Source of the DNA: Methylosinus sporium
GTDB lineage: Bacteria > Pseudomonadota > Alphaproteobacteria > Rhizobiales > Beijerinckiaceae
Length of the DNA stretch: 64,000 bases
Assembly: GCF_003113265.1 (NCBI RefSeq)
Contig: NZ_PUIV01000014.1
Location: 1-64,000, forward strand
Reading direction: 5' to 3'
Positions 29,464-37,466 of the stretch are shown here, one piece after another. The notes under the pieces were generated by a model that made no database searches, had not been told where the DNA came from, and saw nothing but the letters and a program-made list of their open reading frames with translations. The translations under genes and the position numbers were made by a program. How positions within the stretch are numbered: position 1 is the first letter of the stretch; the number at the start of each line of letters is the position of its first letter.

Positions 29464-29877
29464 CTACACGATCTTCGCGAAGGCCGCGGCGCCGGCCTTG
29501 CCCGGCGGCTCGCGCTCGACCTGCGGCGCGCGCAGCGCCTCGGCGAGGGCGCCTTGCGGATCGGCGGCGCCTTCGAAGATCGCCTCGACGCATTTGACGC
29601 AGAGCGTCACCTTCGCATCGGCTAGGCGGTAGAAGACCTGCTTGGCGGCGCGGCGCGTCTCCACCAGCTCGGCGCGGCGCAGCTCGGCGAGCTGCTGGCT
29701 CAGAGCCGGCTGCTGAATCGCCGTCGCGGCTTCGATCTCGCCGACCGTGTGCTCGCCGGCGAGGAGATAGGACAGGATCATCAGCCGCTGCGGCTGCGCG
29801 AAAATCTTCAGCCTTTCGGCGGCCTCATTGGCGCGCTCGCGCGATTGGTAGAGTGCAGTCATTTGGAGTGTGGTCAT
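29464..29877 (-). CDS. bigR: BigR-type ArsR-family repressor (sulfide sensing)
   Basis: A 137-residue winged-helix repressor. The helix-turn-helix lies at about 40-85 (EHTVGEIEAATAIQQPALSQQLAELRRAELVETRR), followed by the wing (AKQVFYRLAD). A C-terminal helix carries CVKCVEAIF, similar to the Cys-bearing helix of BigR/SqrR, which sense persulfides by forming Cys bonds; I do not see the partner Cys of BigR in the recognition region, so the sensing Cys may differ. The ATG at 29877 overlaps the stop of the peroxiredoxin gene (ATGA). The divergent sulfide genes and the AT palindrome at 30581-30599 are its likely targets. Confidence 0.82.
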   Translation of the reverse strand: MTTLQMTALYQSRERANEAAERLKIFAQPQRLMILSYLLAGEHTVGEIEAATAIQQPALSQQLAELRRAELVETRRAAKQVFYRLADAKVTLCVKCVEAIFEGAADPQGALAEALRAPQVEREPPGKAGAAAFAKIV

Positions 29878-30533
29878 TTGCCTGAATCTTTGCAAGTCCG
29901 ATAGAACCAGCTGTCGGTCGCGCCGGGCGCGAGCGCCTCTTGCGCGGCGCTGGTCGGCGGCAGCAGAAGATCGCCGCCGGGCGTCCAGCCCTCCGGCGTC
30001 ATCACCTCGCCGGAGGCGGCCTTCTTCAGCGCCGTGACGAGGCGCAGCATCTCCTCCACCGAACGCCCGACCGTCAGCGGATACCAAGTGAGCGCCCGCA
30101 CGATTCCTTCCGGGTCGATGTAATAGGTCGCGCGCATCGCCGAGGAATCTCGGGCGGTCTCGTCCAACATTCCATAGGCGCGACCAATGGTCATGGTCGG
30201 GTCCTCGACGATGGGGAAGGGGACGGCGACGCCGAAAAGGTCGCGGATCGCCCGCACCCAGGCGAGATGCGAATAGAGGCTGTCGACCGAGAGCCCCAGC
30301 AGCGCGCAGCCCACCTCCTCGAATCGCGGCGCGGCGCGCGCCAGCGCCACGAATTCGCTGGTGCAGACCGGCGTGAAATCCGCCGGATGCGAGAAGAAGA
30401 TCAGCCAGCGGCCGCGGAACTGATCGAGACGAATGTCGCCGCCGGTGGAGCGCGCCTGAAAAACCGGCGCGAGATCGCCGACGCGCAGCGCCCGCGCGGC
30501 CGTCGTCGGAGCCGGAATCGGTTCTTTTTCCAT
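29874..30533 (-). CDS. 1-Cys (Prx6-type) peroxiredoxin
   Basis: A 219-residue thioredoxin-fold peroxidase with the motif HPADFTPVCTSEF, in which the Cys attacks peroxides, and an Arg in the later ATYYIDPEGIVRA region. The length and the C-terminal domain (GEVMTPEGWTPGGDLLLPP) fit the Prx6 group rather than the 2-Cys AhpC group. The ATG at 30533 is chosen because GGAGG precedes it by about 11 bases; a GTG at 30566 is upstream in frame. It is cotranscribed with the repressor gene, and the pair diverges from the persulfide dioxygenase operon. Confidence 0.9.
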   Translation of the reverse strand: MEKEPIPAPTTAARALRVGDLAPVFQARSTGGDIRLDQFRGRWLIFFSHPADFTPVCTSEFVALARAAPRFEEVGCALLGLSVDSLYSHLAWVRAIRDLFGVAVPFPIVEDPTMTIGRAYGMLDETARDSSAMRATYYIDPEGIVRALTWYPLTVGRSVEEMLRLVTALKKAASGEVMTPEGWTPGGDLLLPPTSAAQEALAPGATDSWFYRTCKDSGK

Positions 30534-30559
30534 GGCTTTCAAATGCCTCCATTCCTCGC

Positions 30560-30588
30560 TTGACACAAGCAGACTATATAATTACATA
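30560..30588 (+). promoter_or_regulatory. Predicted promoter of the sulfide operon
   Basis: TTGACA at 30560-30565 and TACATA at 30583-30588 with a 17-base spacer, 35 bases upstream of the dioxygenase ATG. The -10 element overlaps the palindrome at 30581-30599, so a bound repressor would block transcription. Confidence 0.55.
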
Positions 30589-30599
30589 AATAATGTAAT
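30581..30599. promoter_or_regulatory. Predicted BigR-like operator palindrome
   Basis: ATTACAT and ATGTAAT form a perfect inverted repeat around AAATA. It is strikingly AT-rich in a GC-rich genome and sits in the gap between the divergent bigR and dioxygenase operons. BigR of Xylella and Agrobacterium is known to bind an AT-rich palindrome in the same position. Assignment to this repressor is inference. Confidence 0.65.
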
Positions 30600-30623
30600 C
30601 ATGAAATTAAAGGGGAGGTTGCC

Positions 30624-31544
30624 ATGATGGATGCAGCGCTCGAGCGGGCCGGGGAACAGATCCTCGCCGCCGCGAAACGGCCGTCGGTCCAGGTCGAGAC
30701 CTTCTTCGACGAGCCGACCTTCACAGCGTCTCACGTCGTCTACGATCCAGCGACCCGCCATGCGGCGATCGTCGACAGCGTGCTGAATTTCGATGCGGCG
30801 TCCGGCCGCACCTCGACCAAGGGCGCAGATGAGATCATCGCTTACGTGAATCGTGAAAGTCTGATGATCGACTGGCTGCTGGAAACCCACGCCCATGCCG
30901 ATCATCTCTCGGCGGCGCCTTATCTCCAGACCAAGCTCGGCGGCAAGCTCGCGATCGGCCGCGAGATCACTACGGTTCAGAACGTATTCGGCAAGGTCTT
31001 CAACTTCGGGACGGAGTTCGCCCGCGACGGCTCGCAATTCGATCATCTGTTCGACGATGGCGAGAGTTTCGCGATCGGCGAGATTCCTGCGATCACGCTG
31101 CATGTGCCCGGTCATACGCCGGCCGATGTCGCCTATGTGATCGGCGATGCGGCCTTTGTCGGCGACACGCTTTTCATGCCCGACTATGGCACGGCGCGCG
31201 CCGATTTTCCGGGCGGCGACGCCCGCGCGCTCTATCGCTCGATCCGTCGGCTGATGGCGCTGCCGGACGAGACGCGGCTGTTCCTCTGCCACGACTATAA
31301 GGCGCCGAACCGCGACACATACGCATGGGAGACGACGGTCGGCGCCGAGCGCAAGGGCAATGTCCATGTGCATGATGGAATCGGCGAGGACGAATTCGTC
31401 GAGATGCGCACGCATCGCGACGCGACCTTGGACCTGCCGCATCTGATCCTGCCCTCCGTGCAGGTGAATGTGCGCGGCGGTCGTCTGCCGCCGCCGGAGG
31501 ACAATGGCGCGCGCTATCTCAAGCTCCCCTTGGACGTGTTCTGA
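30624..31544 (+). CDS. Persulfide dioxygenase-like metallo-beta-lactamase protein
   Basis: A 306-residue MBL-fold protein of the ETHE1/Blh group. The metal motif is THAHADHLSAAPYLQ (about residues 88-102), with further ligands in HVPGHTPADV, FVGDTLFMPDYG and LCHDYKAP. The family uses mononuclear iron to oxidise glutathione persulfide to sulfite. It lacks the N-terminal DUF442 domain found in Xylella Blh; that domain occurs here on the SQR gene. The ATG at 30624 has AGGGGAGG before it (a second ATG follows directly). It leads the plus-strand sulfide operon. Confidence 0.9.
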   Translation: MMDAALERAGEQILAAAKRPSVQVETFFDEPTFTASHVVYDPATRHAAIVDSVLNFDAASGRTSTKGADEIIAYVNRESLMIDWLLETHAHADHLSAAPYLQTKLGGKLAIGREITTVQNVFGKVFNFGTEFARDGSQFDHLFDDGESFAIGEIPAITLHVPGHTPADVAYVIGDAAFVGDTLFMPDYGTARADFPGGDARALYRSIRRLMALPDETRLFLCHDYKAPNRDTYAWETTVGAERKGNVHVHDGIGEDEFVEMRTHRDATLDLPHLILPSVQVNVRGGRLPPPEDNGARYLKLPLDVF

Positions 31545-31975
31545 TGACGCTTCTCTCCTCGATGACGCAGGGTCTCGCCGGCGGGCTGATGATCGGCGCG
31601 AGCGCGTCGATCATGCTGCTCGCAGCCGGGCGCATCGCCGGCGTTAGCGGTCTCTTCGCCCGCACGATCGGCCTCACCAAGGCCTGCGGGCCGGATGGTC
31701 TGGCCGCGGGCTTCGTCGTCGGCCTGCCGCTCGGCGCGGGGGCGCTCGTTCTTCTCACGGGGCCGATCGAGATGCGCTTTCCGCCGCTGGCGATGTTGCT
31801 GATCGGCGGGCTGCTCGTCGGCTATGGCGCGCGGCTCGGCTCCGGCTGCACCAGCGGCCATGGCGTCTGCGGCCTGTCGCGCCTCTCCAAACGCTCGCTC
31901 GTCGCGACGGGAGTGTTCATGAGCGTCGCGGCGGCGACGGTGGCGGCGATGAATGCGGCGGGGCTCGCATGGTGA
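31544..31975 (+). CDS. YeeE/YedE transporter half, first
   Basis: A 143-residue membrane protein with about four helices. The family signatures are a GLMIGASASIMLLAAGRIAGVSG segment and GARLGSGCTSGHGVCGLSRLS, the latter with the conserved Cys that handles sulfur compounds. YeeE-like proteins take up thiosulfate; short paired versions occur in BigR operons. The ATG shares a base with the stop of the dioxygenase gene, and the end overlaps the second half gene by seven bases, so the two likely form a heteromer. Confidence 0.88.
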   Translation: MTLLSSMTQGLAGGLMIGASASIMLLAAGRIAGVSGLFARTIGLTKACGPDGLAAGFVVGLPLGAGALVLLTGPIEMRFPPLAMLLIGGLLVGYGARLGSGCTSGHGVCGLSRLSKRSLVATGVFMSVAAATVAAMNAAGLAW

Positions 31976-32391
31976 AAAGCTCCACTCTCCTCGGCCTTCT
32001 CAGCGGCGCGATCTTCGGCCTCGGCCTCGCCGTTTCCGGCATGGCCGATCCGGCGCGCGTGCGCGGCTTTCTCGATGTCTTCGGCGCTTTCGATCCGACG
32101 CTCGCTTTCGTCATGATCGGCGCGCTCGCGCCAATGGCGATCGCTTGGCGCGTCATGCGCCGGCTGGAGCGCCCGCTCGCCGCCGAGAGCTTCGATCTGC
32201 CGCCGACCTCGCCGATCGACGTGCGCCTCGTTTCGGGCGCGGCGATCTTCGGTCTCGGATGGGGCGTCGCCGGCCTTTGTCCCGGTCCTGCGCTCGCCGA
32301 TCTCGCCCTCGCGCCGCTCGCTGTCGCGCCCTTCGTCGCGGCCATGGCGCTCGGAATGGTTCTGCAGCGCCTCACCGCGCAGAAAATGTGA
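31969..32391 (+). CDS. YeeE/YedE transporter half, second
   Basis: A 140-residue membrane protein with about four helices. Signatures are SGAIFGLGLAVSGMADPARVRGFLD and GAAIFGLGWGVAGLCPGPALADLA with the conserved Cys. It pairs with the preceding gene as the second half of a YeeE/YedE (DUF6691-like) sulfur transporter. The two halves probably move thiosulfate or another sulfur species produced in persulfide oxidation, by analogy with other bigR operons. Confidence 0.88.
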   Translation: MVKSSTLLGLLSGAIFGLGLAVSGMADPARVRGFLDVFGAFDPTLAFVMIGALAPMAIAWRVMRRLERPLAAESFDLPPTSPIDVRLVSGAAIFGLGWGVAGLCPGPALADLALAPLAVAPFVAAMALGMVLQRLTAQKM

Positions 32392-32423
32392 AAGCCCGAG
32401 CGCTCGAACGAAAGGCCCGAGTC

Positions 32424-32627
32424 ATGACCAGGAATGTCGGAACATTAGACCGCATTTTCCGTCTCGTCATCGTCGCCGCCATTGCATTGGCCTATTGGCT
32501 CGGCGCGCTCTCCGGCGGCCTCGCCATCGCGCTCGGCGTTGTGGCGATCATCGCCTTGGCGACCAGCATCGTCTCCTTCTGCCCCGCCTATCGTCTCTTC
32601 GGAATCTCGACCTGCAAGCGCGTCTGA
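32424..32627 (+). CDS. DUF2892 (YgaP-like) membrane protein
   Basis: A 67-residue protein with two helices. It begins MTRNVGTLDRIFRLVIVAAI and ends CPAYRLFGISTCKRV, the standard DUF2892 pattern found as a separate protein or fused to rhodanese domains in YgaP. A role in sulfur metabolism is suggested by the family and the operon. The ATG at 32424 gives the exact family length; the frame is open upstream but not conserved. Confidence 0.85.
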   Translation: MTRNVGTLDRIFRLVIVAAIALAYWLGALSGGLAIALGVVAIIALATSIVSFCPAYRLFGISTCKRV

Positions 32628-32705
32628 ACCGACGCGCTCCGCTGGTCGCAGCTTCTCCCCGACACACACCCAAAAAAGCGAACAAAAAAAGAGGAACGCA
32701 CCGTC

Positions 32706-34397
32706 ATGAGCTTTACGAAATTATCGTCCGCTTTCTCCGTTTCGCCGCAGATCTCCGAAGCCGATGTCGAGCGCGCCGCGCGCGACGGGTTTCGTCTCGT
32801 CGTCGATTGTCGTCCCGACGATGAGGAGCAGGGCCAGCCCAATTTCCACGACGTCGCCGAATGGGCGGCGAAGCATGGTCTTTCGGCGAGGCATGTTCCG
32901 GTGACGCCCTCGAACATAGACGACGCTTCCGTCGCCGATTTCGCCGGCGCGCTCGCGACTGCGGGCGGTCCCGCGCTCGGCTATTGCAAGAGCGGCAGGC
33001 GCGCGAGCGCATTATGGGCGCTGTCGCGGGCCATGCCGCTCGGCGCCGAGACGGTTCTTTCCGCGGCGAAAGAGGCCGGCGTCGATCTCGAGCCGTGGAA
33101 GACGCGCATTATCGCGCGTGGCGGCGCGCCGGCCGGCGACCGCGGTCCTGGCTCCTATGATGTGGTGATCGTCGGCGGCGGCAGCGGCGGCGTCGCCGCG
33201 ACGGCGAGCCTTTTGAAGCGTCGGCCCTCGCTCTCCGTCGCCATCGTCGAGCCGGCCGATGTTCATTATTATCAGCCCGGATTCACCCTCGTCGGCGCCG
33301 GCGTGTTCAAGCCGGAAGTGACGAAGCGTTCGATGGCCTCGGTCATTCCCGACAAGGCCATCTGGATCAAGAAATCCGTTGCCGAATTCGCGCCCGATTC
33401 CGATGAGGTCGTGCTCGACGACGGCTCGCGCCTGCGCTATCGCGCGCTCGTCGTCTCGCCTGGCATAAAGCTCGATTGGGAGGCCATTCCCGGTCTCGTC
33501 GAAACGCTCGGCAAGAATGGCGTCACCTCTAATTATCGCGCCGATCTCGCGCCCTACACGCATTACCTCGCGCAGACTCTGCGCGGCGGACGCGCGCTGT
33601 TCACGCAGCCACCGATTCCGATCAAATGCGCGGGCGCGCCGCAAAAGGCGATGTATCTCTCCTGCGACGCATGGCGGCGCGCTGGCGCGCTCTCCAACAT
33701 AGAGGTCGAGTTCCACAACGCCGGCCCCGTGCTGTTCGGCGTGCCGGCCTATGTGCCGGCGCTGATGGAATATGTGAAGCGTTACGGCATCGATCTGCGC
33801 CTCGAATCCAAGCTCGTCGCCGTCGACGGTCCGGGCAAGATCGCGACCTTCGAGGAGAAGGACGCCAATGGCGCGATCATTCGCGTCGAGCGCGATTTTG
33901 CGATGATGCACGCCGTGCCGCCGCAGCGCGCGCCTGATTTCGTCGCCAAAAGTCCGCTGGCCGCAGAGAGCGGCTTCATCGCCGTCGATCCCGAGTCGCT
34001 GCGCCATACGCGCTACGGCAATGTCTTCGCGCTCGGCGACGCCATAGCGACGACCAACGCCAAGACGGCGGCCGCCGCGCGCAAGCAGGCGCCGGTCGTC
34101 GCCATCAATGTGCTCTCGGTTCTCGACGGCAAGGCGCCGCATGTCGGATATGACGGCTATGGCTCCTGTCCGCTCACAGTGGAGCGCGGCAAGATCGTGC
34201 TCGCCGAGTTCGGCTATGGCGGCAAGCTGCTGCCGAGCTTCCCCAAATGGCTGATCGACGGCACGCGGCCGTCGCGCGCGGCGTGGTTCCTGAAGGAGCG
34301 GCTGCTGCCGCCGATCTATTGGAGCGTGATGCTCAAGGGCCAGGAATGGCTCTGCGCTCCGCATATGATCGAGAAGGGCGAGCAGCCCGCCGAATGA
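32706..34397 (+). CDS. DUF442 - sulfide:quinone oxidoreductase fusion
   Basis: A 563-residue two-domain protein. Residues 1-110 are a DUF442 (Blh-type, phosphatase/rhodanese-like) domain with the active-site loop GYCKSGRRASALW. After a short linker, residues 148-563 form an FAD-dependent oxidoreductase starting YDVVIVGGGSGGVAATASLL, with ALGDAIATTNAKTAAAARKQ near the C terminus, as in sulfide:quinone oxidoreductases. SQR oxidises sulfide to persulfide at the membrane and reduces quinone; the DUF442 part may take up the sulfane sulfur. The enzyme would feed the persulfide dioxygenase of the same operon. Confidence 0.88.
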   Translation: MSFTKLSSAFSVSPQISEADVERAARDGFRLVVDCRPDDEEQGQPNFHDVAEWAAKHGLSARHVPVTPSNIDDASVADFAGALATAGGPALGYCKSGRRASALWALSRAMPLGAETVLSAAKEAGVDLEPWKTRIIARGGAPAGDRGPGSYDVVIVGGGSGGVAATASLLKRRPSLSVAIVEPADVHYYQPGFTLVGAGVFKPEVTKRSMASVIPDKAIWIKKSVAEFAPDSDEVVLDDGSRLRYRALVVSPGIKLDWEAIPGLVETLGKNGVTSNYRADLAPYTHYLAQTLRGGRALFTQPPIPIKCAGAPQKAMYLSCDAWRRAGALSNIEVEFHNAGPVLFGVPAYVPALMEYVKRYGIDLRLESKLVAVDGPGKIATFEEKDANGAIIRVERDFAMMHAVPPQRAPDFVAKSPLAAESGFIAVDPESLRHTRYGNVFALGDAIATTNAKTAAAARKQAPVVAINVLSVLDGKAPHVGYDGYGSCPLTVERGKIVLAEFGYGGKLLPSFPKWLIDGTRPSRAAWFLKERLLPPIYWSVMLKGQEWLCAPHMIEKGEQPAE

Positions 34398-34440
34398 CGA
34401 GGGCGTCCGACAGATCGCTTCGCGCAATCTGCGCCGCATC

Positions 34441-34464
34441 CTTCTCCCCGCTCGCGGGGAGAAG
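34441..34464. repeat. Palindromic REP-like element
   Basis: CTTCTCCCCGC and GCGGGGAGAAG form an 11-bp perfect inverted repeat with a two-base loop, in the gap between the SQR fusion gene and the TauE gene. A related, imperfect C-rich/G-rich palindrome lies after ssb at about 27303-27335. Such elements are often dispersed in intergenic DNA and can stabilise or end mRNA. Confidence 0.5.
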
Positions 34465-34493
34465 GTGGAAATTCGCGACATGACGAGGGCGAT

Positions 34494-35279
34494 GTGCAAC
34501 TCGAGCTCATTCAATATGTGATCGGCGCCGGCTGCGGCGCCGCCATCGGCTTCACGCTCGGCCTCATCGGCGGCGGCGGCTCGGTGCTCGCCGTGCCGCT
34601 GCTGGTCTATGTGGTCGGCGTGAAGGATCCGCATGTGGCGATCGGCACCAGCGCATTCGCGGTCGCCGTCAATGCGGCCTTCAGCCTGTGGAATCATGCG
34701 CGCTCGGGCTCGGTGAAATGGCGCTGCGGCGGCATATACGCTGCGGCCGGAATGCTGGGGGCCGTCGTCGGCTCGACGATCGGCAAGAGCTTCGACGGAC
34801 AGCGACTGCTGTTTCTCTTTGCTCTGGCGATGATCATGACCGGCGTGATGATGCTGCGCAGGCGCGGCGCCGCGGGCGACGCCGCTGTCGAATGCACGGT
34901 GGAGCGCGCGCCGCGCGTCGCCTCCTTCGGACTCGTCACGGGATTGTTCTCGGGCTTTTTCGGCATAGGCGGCGGCGTGCTCGTCGTGCCGGGCCTCGTC
35001 GGCTCGACCGGAATGCCGATGATCAACGCCGTCGGCACGTCGCTCGTCGCCGTCACCGTCTTCGGCCTGACGACGGCGGCGACTTACGCGGTCTCCGGCC
35101 TCATAGACTGGCTGCTCGCGATCGTCATCATCGCCAGCGGCGCGATGGGAACGCTGATGGGCGCGGCTATGGCGCGACGCCTCTCGAAGAAGACGGGGCA
35201 GCTCACCGTCGCCTTCTCGATCGTCGTCTTCGCCGTCGCCGCCTACACGCTGTTCAACTCGCAGCTCATCGCGAGATGA
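34494..35279 (+). CDS. TauE/SafE-family sulfite exporter
   Basis: A 261-residue membrane protein with about eight helices in two similar halves. Each half has the family glycine motif: IGFTLGLIGGGGSVLAVPLLVY in the first and GLFSGFFGIGGGVLVVPGLV in the second, followed by GTSAFAV and GTSLVAV. TauE/SafE proteins export sulfite or organosulfonates. Here it would expel the sulfite made by the dioxygenase. The start is GTG at 34494. It is the last gene of the operon. Confidence 0.88.
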   Translation: MQLELIQYVIGAGCGAAIGFTLGLIGGGGSVLAVPLLVYVVGVKDPHVAIGTSAFAVAVNAAFSLWNHARSGSVKWRCGGIYAAAGMLGAVVGSTIGKSFDGQRLLFLFALAMIMTGVMMLRRRGAAGDAAVECTVERAPRVASFGLVTGLFSGFFGIGGGVLVVPGLVGSTGMPMINAVGTSLVAVTVFGLTTAATYAVSGLIDWLLAIVIIASGAMGTLMGAAMARRLSKKTGQLTVAFSIVVFAVAAYTLFNSQLIAR

Positions 35280-35410
35280 GGCGCGAGAAGACGATTTCGG
35301 CCGCGCCTCTCACGCCGCCGACTCGTCGTTCCATCACAGGCATTCTCTGGAAGGCGCGGCCGCAGCGCGACCTTCGCCGGGCGGTCGCGCCTGCTCGGCG
35401 CAGATCCCGC

Positions 35411-35731
35411 TCAGCCCATTCCCGCCGTCTTCAAAATCGTGCGCGCATCGACGAGGGCGGCTTCGACGCCTTCGTTTTTGTCGAGCGCTTCGACCAGCTG
35501 CTTGAGACAATCGATTGCCGTGGGTTCGAAGAGACGCTTCGTCGAGAGAGTGTGCTCCCGCGATTCTTCGACAGCGCGAAGGATCGCGCGAACGTGCCGC
35601 AGCTTGTCCGCGAGCGGCTCGCCGAGCGACGACTTTTGCGCTTGCTCGTCGGAAAGGGGAGGGAGTTGACGCCGGCGCGCGCGCGTCGGATCTCGCCCGA
35701 AATTGATCGAGGGCTCGTTTTTTTTGGTCAT
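35411..35731 (-). CDS. Hypothetical helical protein
   Basis: A 106-residue product from the ATG at 35731 (alternative ATG at 35743). No family recognised. It has a basic N terminus (NFGRDPTRARRRQLPPL) followed by two or three amphipathic helices (LADKLRHVRAILRAVEE; TAIDCLKQLVEALDKN). An opposite-strand frame covers part of the same DNA, but this one has the more natural residue composition. It is convergent with the exporter gene. Confidence 0.45.
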   Translation of the reverse strand: MTKKNEPSINFGRDPTRARRRQLPPLSDEQAQKSSLGEPLADKLRHVRAILRAVEESREHTLSTKRLFEPTAIDCLKQLVEALDKNEGVEAALVDARTILKTAGMG

Positions 35732-35743
35732 CGTCGATGTCAT

Positions 35744-36086
35744 CTGTATCGTTTTGGCGCGGTCGAGAGCTCCACAACGCGAGACTCTCAATGCATTGGA
35801 ATTACGCATTTTTTTACAAGAACGCGTGATCCCGCCGCTTCCAAAATGGGACGCGTCGACGATCGTTCGTACGGTATCGCAAGCGCCGTGCCTCCAAATC
35901 CTTCGATCGGAGGAGATCGGGGAAACGATCGCATCGGGCGCGTCGCATTCGGCGCGTTCGGGCGCTTGCGGCATTATGATGCGGCGCTCGCCGCGCGATG
36001 GCGACGACGGCGCGAGAGGCGGCCGCTAGACTGCGCTTGTCGGGATTTGTCCGACGGGGGCCGAGGGCGGCGAAAGGCGTTCACCG
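35744..36086. other. No clear gene before folD
   Basis: About 340 bases with somewhat lower GC and long T/A runs. Frames on both strands continue into it from the neighbouring hypothetical gene, but none has a good start or recognisable product. It should contain the promoters of the hypothetical gene (minus) and of folD (plus). Confidence 0.4.
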
Positions 36087-36947
36087 ATGCAGAAAATCTA
36101 CAGCAGAGAAATCGTCGCCGCGCGCAAGGCGGCGCTCGTCGAAGCGATCGGCGCGCTGAGGGCGCGCGGCGTCGTCCCCAAGCTCGCGGCCGTCGTCTGC
36201 TCGGCCGATCCGGCGGCTCTGAGCTATGTCGCCGTCAAGCGCAAGCACGCCGAGGAAGTCGGCGCCGATTTCGAGGGCGTCGATCTCTCCCATGCCGGCT
36301 CTTACGGAGAAATCGCGATGCATATGCGTGCGCTCTGCGCGCGGCCCGATATTCACGGCGTCATTGTCGTCATGTCGTCCAAGCCCGAGGTCGACGAGAT
36401 CGACGTGACCAATCTCGTCCCGGCGCATAAGGACGTCGACGGCCTCTCGGTCGGCAATCTCGGCGCGCTGCTGCAGAACGGACCGCATCAGCGCTTCATC
36501 GCGCCGGCGACGCCGCGCGCCTGCATCGCGCTGGCGGAGACGCAGGAGCCGCTCGCGGGCAAAACTGTCGTCGTCATCGGCCGCGGCCGCACAGTCGGCA
36601 AGCCGCTCGCCAATATGCTGGTCAACGCCGGCGCCACCGTCACGGTCTGCCATTCGGCGACGCAGGACATTCCGAAATTCTCGCGCGCGGCGGACATCGT
36701 CTTCGTCGCGACCGGCCGTCCGCATTTCTTCGGGCGCGACTATTTCTCCGAAGGCCAGCTCGTCGTCGACGCCGGCGTCGGCTTCATCGACGGCAAGCTC
36801 GCCGGCGATGTGGACGGTGCTGCGCTCGAGGGTTTCGACATTCGCCTCACGGCGGTTCCCGGCGGCGTCGGCCCGCTGACCTCCGTCCTCATTCTCGAAA
36901 ATCTCTTGGCGCTGATCGCGCACGCCGAGGCGGCGCATCGACTGTGA
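36087..36947 (+). CDS. folD: FolD-like methylenetetrahydrofolate dehydrogenase/cyclohydrolase
   Basis: A 286-residue protein matching FolD over its length. The catalytic Tyr-Lys motif is in LSYVAVKRKHAEEVG, the folate-side segment reads HKDVDGLSVGNLG, the NADP loop VVIGRGRTVGKPLANML, and the end PGGVGPLTSVLILENLL. It would convert methylene-THF to methenyl- and formyl-THF in one-carbon metabolism. Several motif positions differ from the E. coli type (for example GLSVGN where GFHPYN is usual), so it may be a divergent paralog. The ATG at 36087 follows GGCGAAAGGCG. Confidence 0.85.
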   Translation: MQKIYSREIVAARKAALVEAIGALRARGVVPKLAAVVCSADPAALSYVAVKRKHAEEVGADFEGVDLSHAGSYGEIAMHMRALCARPDIHGVIVVMSSKPEVDEIDVTNLVPAHKDVDGLSVGNLGALLQNGPHQRFIAPATPRACIALAETQEPLAGKTVVVIGRGRTVGKPLANMLVNAGATVTVCHSATQDIPKFSRAADIVFVATGRPHFFGRDYFSEGQLVVDAGVGFIDGKLAGDVDGAALEGFDIRLTAVPGGVGPLTSVLILENLLALIAHAEAAHRL

Positions 36948-37067
36948 CCGATAAGCTCCGGGGCTGGAAGGCGCGCGCTCGCGAGAGCGGGCGGCGCCGG
37001 CCGGATCGGCTCTGGTCCGCAACTTGCGTGTCGTGGCGGGAAGCTTCTTGAAACGAGGGCGATCCCG

Positions 37068-37406
37068 ATGGCGTTCACCTTTATCTGCAACACCAGCGCC
37101 GTGAGCGAAGGGGCCATGGGCCTGTTTCAGGCCGGCCGCAAGAGCGTCCTGCTGGTCTGGCCGGCCGGCGGCGAGCTGAAGGCTTTTCGCGGCCGCTGTC
37201 CACATGCCGACATGCCGCTCAATGAAGCCAGTTTCGACGGCAAGACCGTGCTCTGCAATTATCACAATTGGGGCTTCGACGGCGTCAATGGCAAATGCGT
37301 GACGCATCTCGTGCGCAACGCCCTGCATCCTTACGAGCTGAAGATCGAGGGCGACGAGATTCAGGTCGATCTCGGCCCGGCGAAGGCGGCGCGCGCCCCG
37401 GCGTGA
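37068..37406 (+). CDS. Rieske [2Fe-2S] ferredoxin-like protein
   Basis: A 112-residue soluble Rieske protein. The cluster ligands are CPHADMPL (Cys-x-His) and CNYHNWGFD (Cys-x-x-His), separated by 17 residues, as in the ferredoxins of aromatic and alkene oxygenases. The N terminus shows no signal peptide. It is probably an electron carrier or part of a small oxygenase or nitrite-type system, but no partner reductase lies nearby. The SRPBCC gene follows after 60 bases. Confidence 0.85.
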   Translation: MAFTFICNTSAVSEGAMGLFQAGRKSVLLVWPAGGELKAFRGRCPHADMPLNEASFDGKTVLCNYHNWGFDGVNGKCVTHLVRNALHPYELKIEGDEIQVDLGPAKAARAPA

Positions 37407-37466
37407 GCCGTCGCCGGGCGCTTTGGCAGGGTTGTTGCTTCTAATTCTGAAACAGGAGCGACAGCC

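Noticed and set aside
35703-36029. Plus-strand frame with a hydrophobic N terminus before folD
   Set aside because: Overlaps a more protein-like minus-strand frame, lacks a ribosome binding site, and its second half has random composition.
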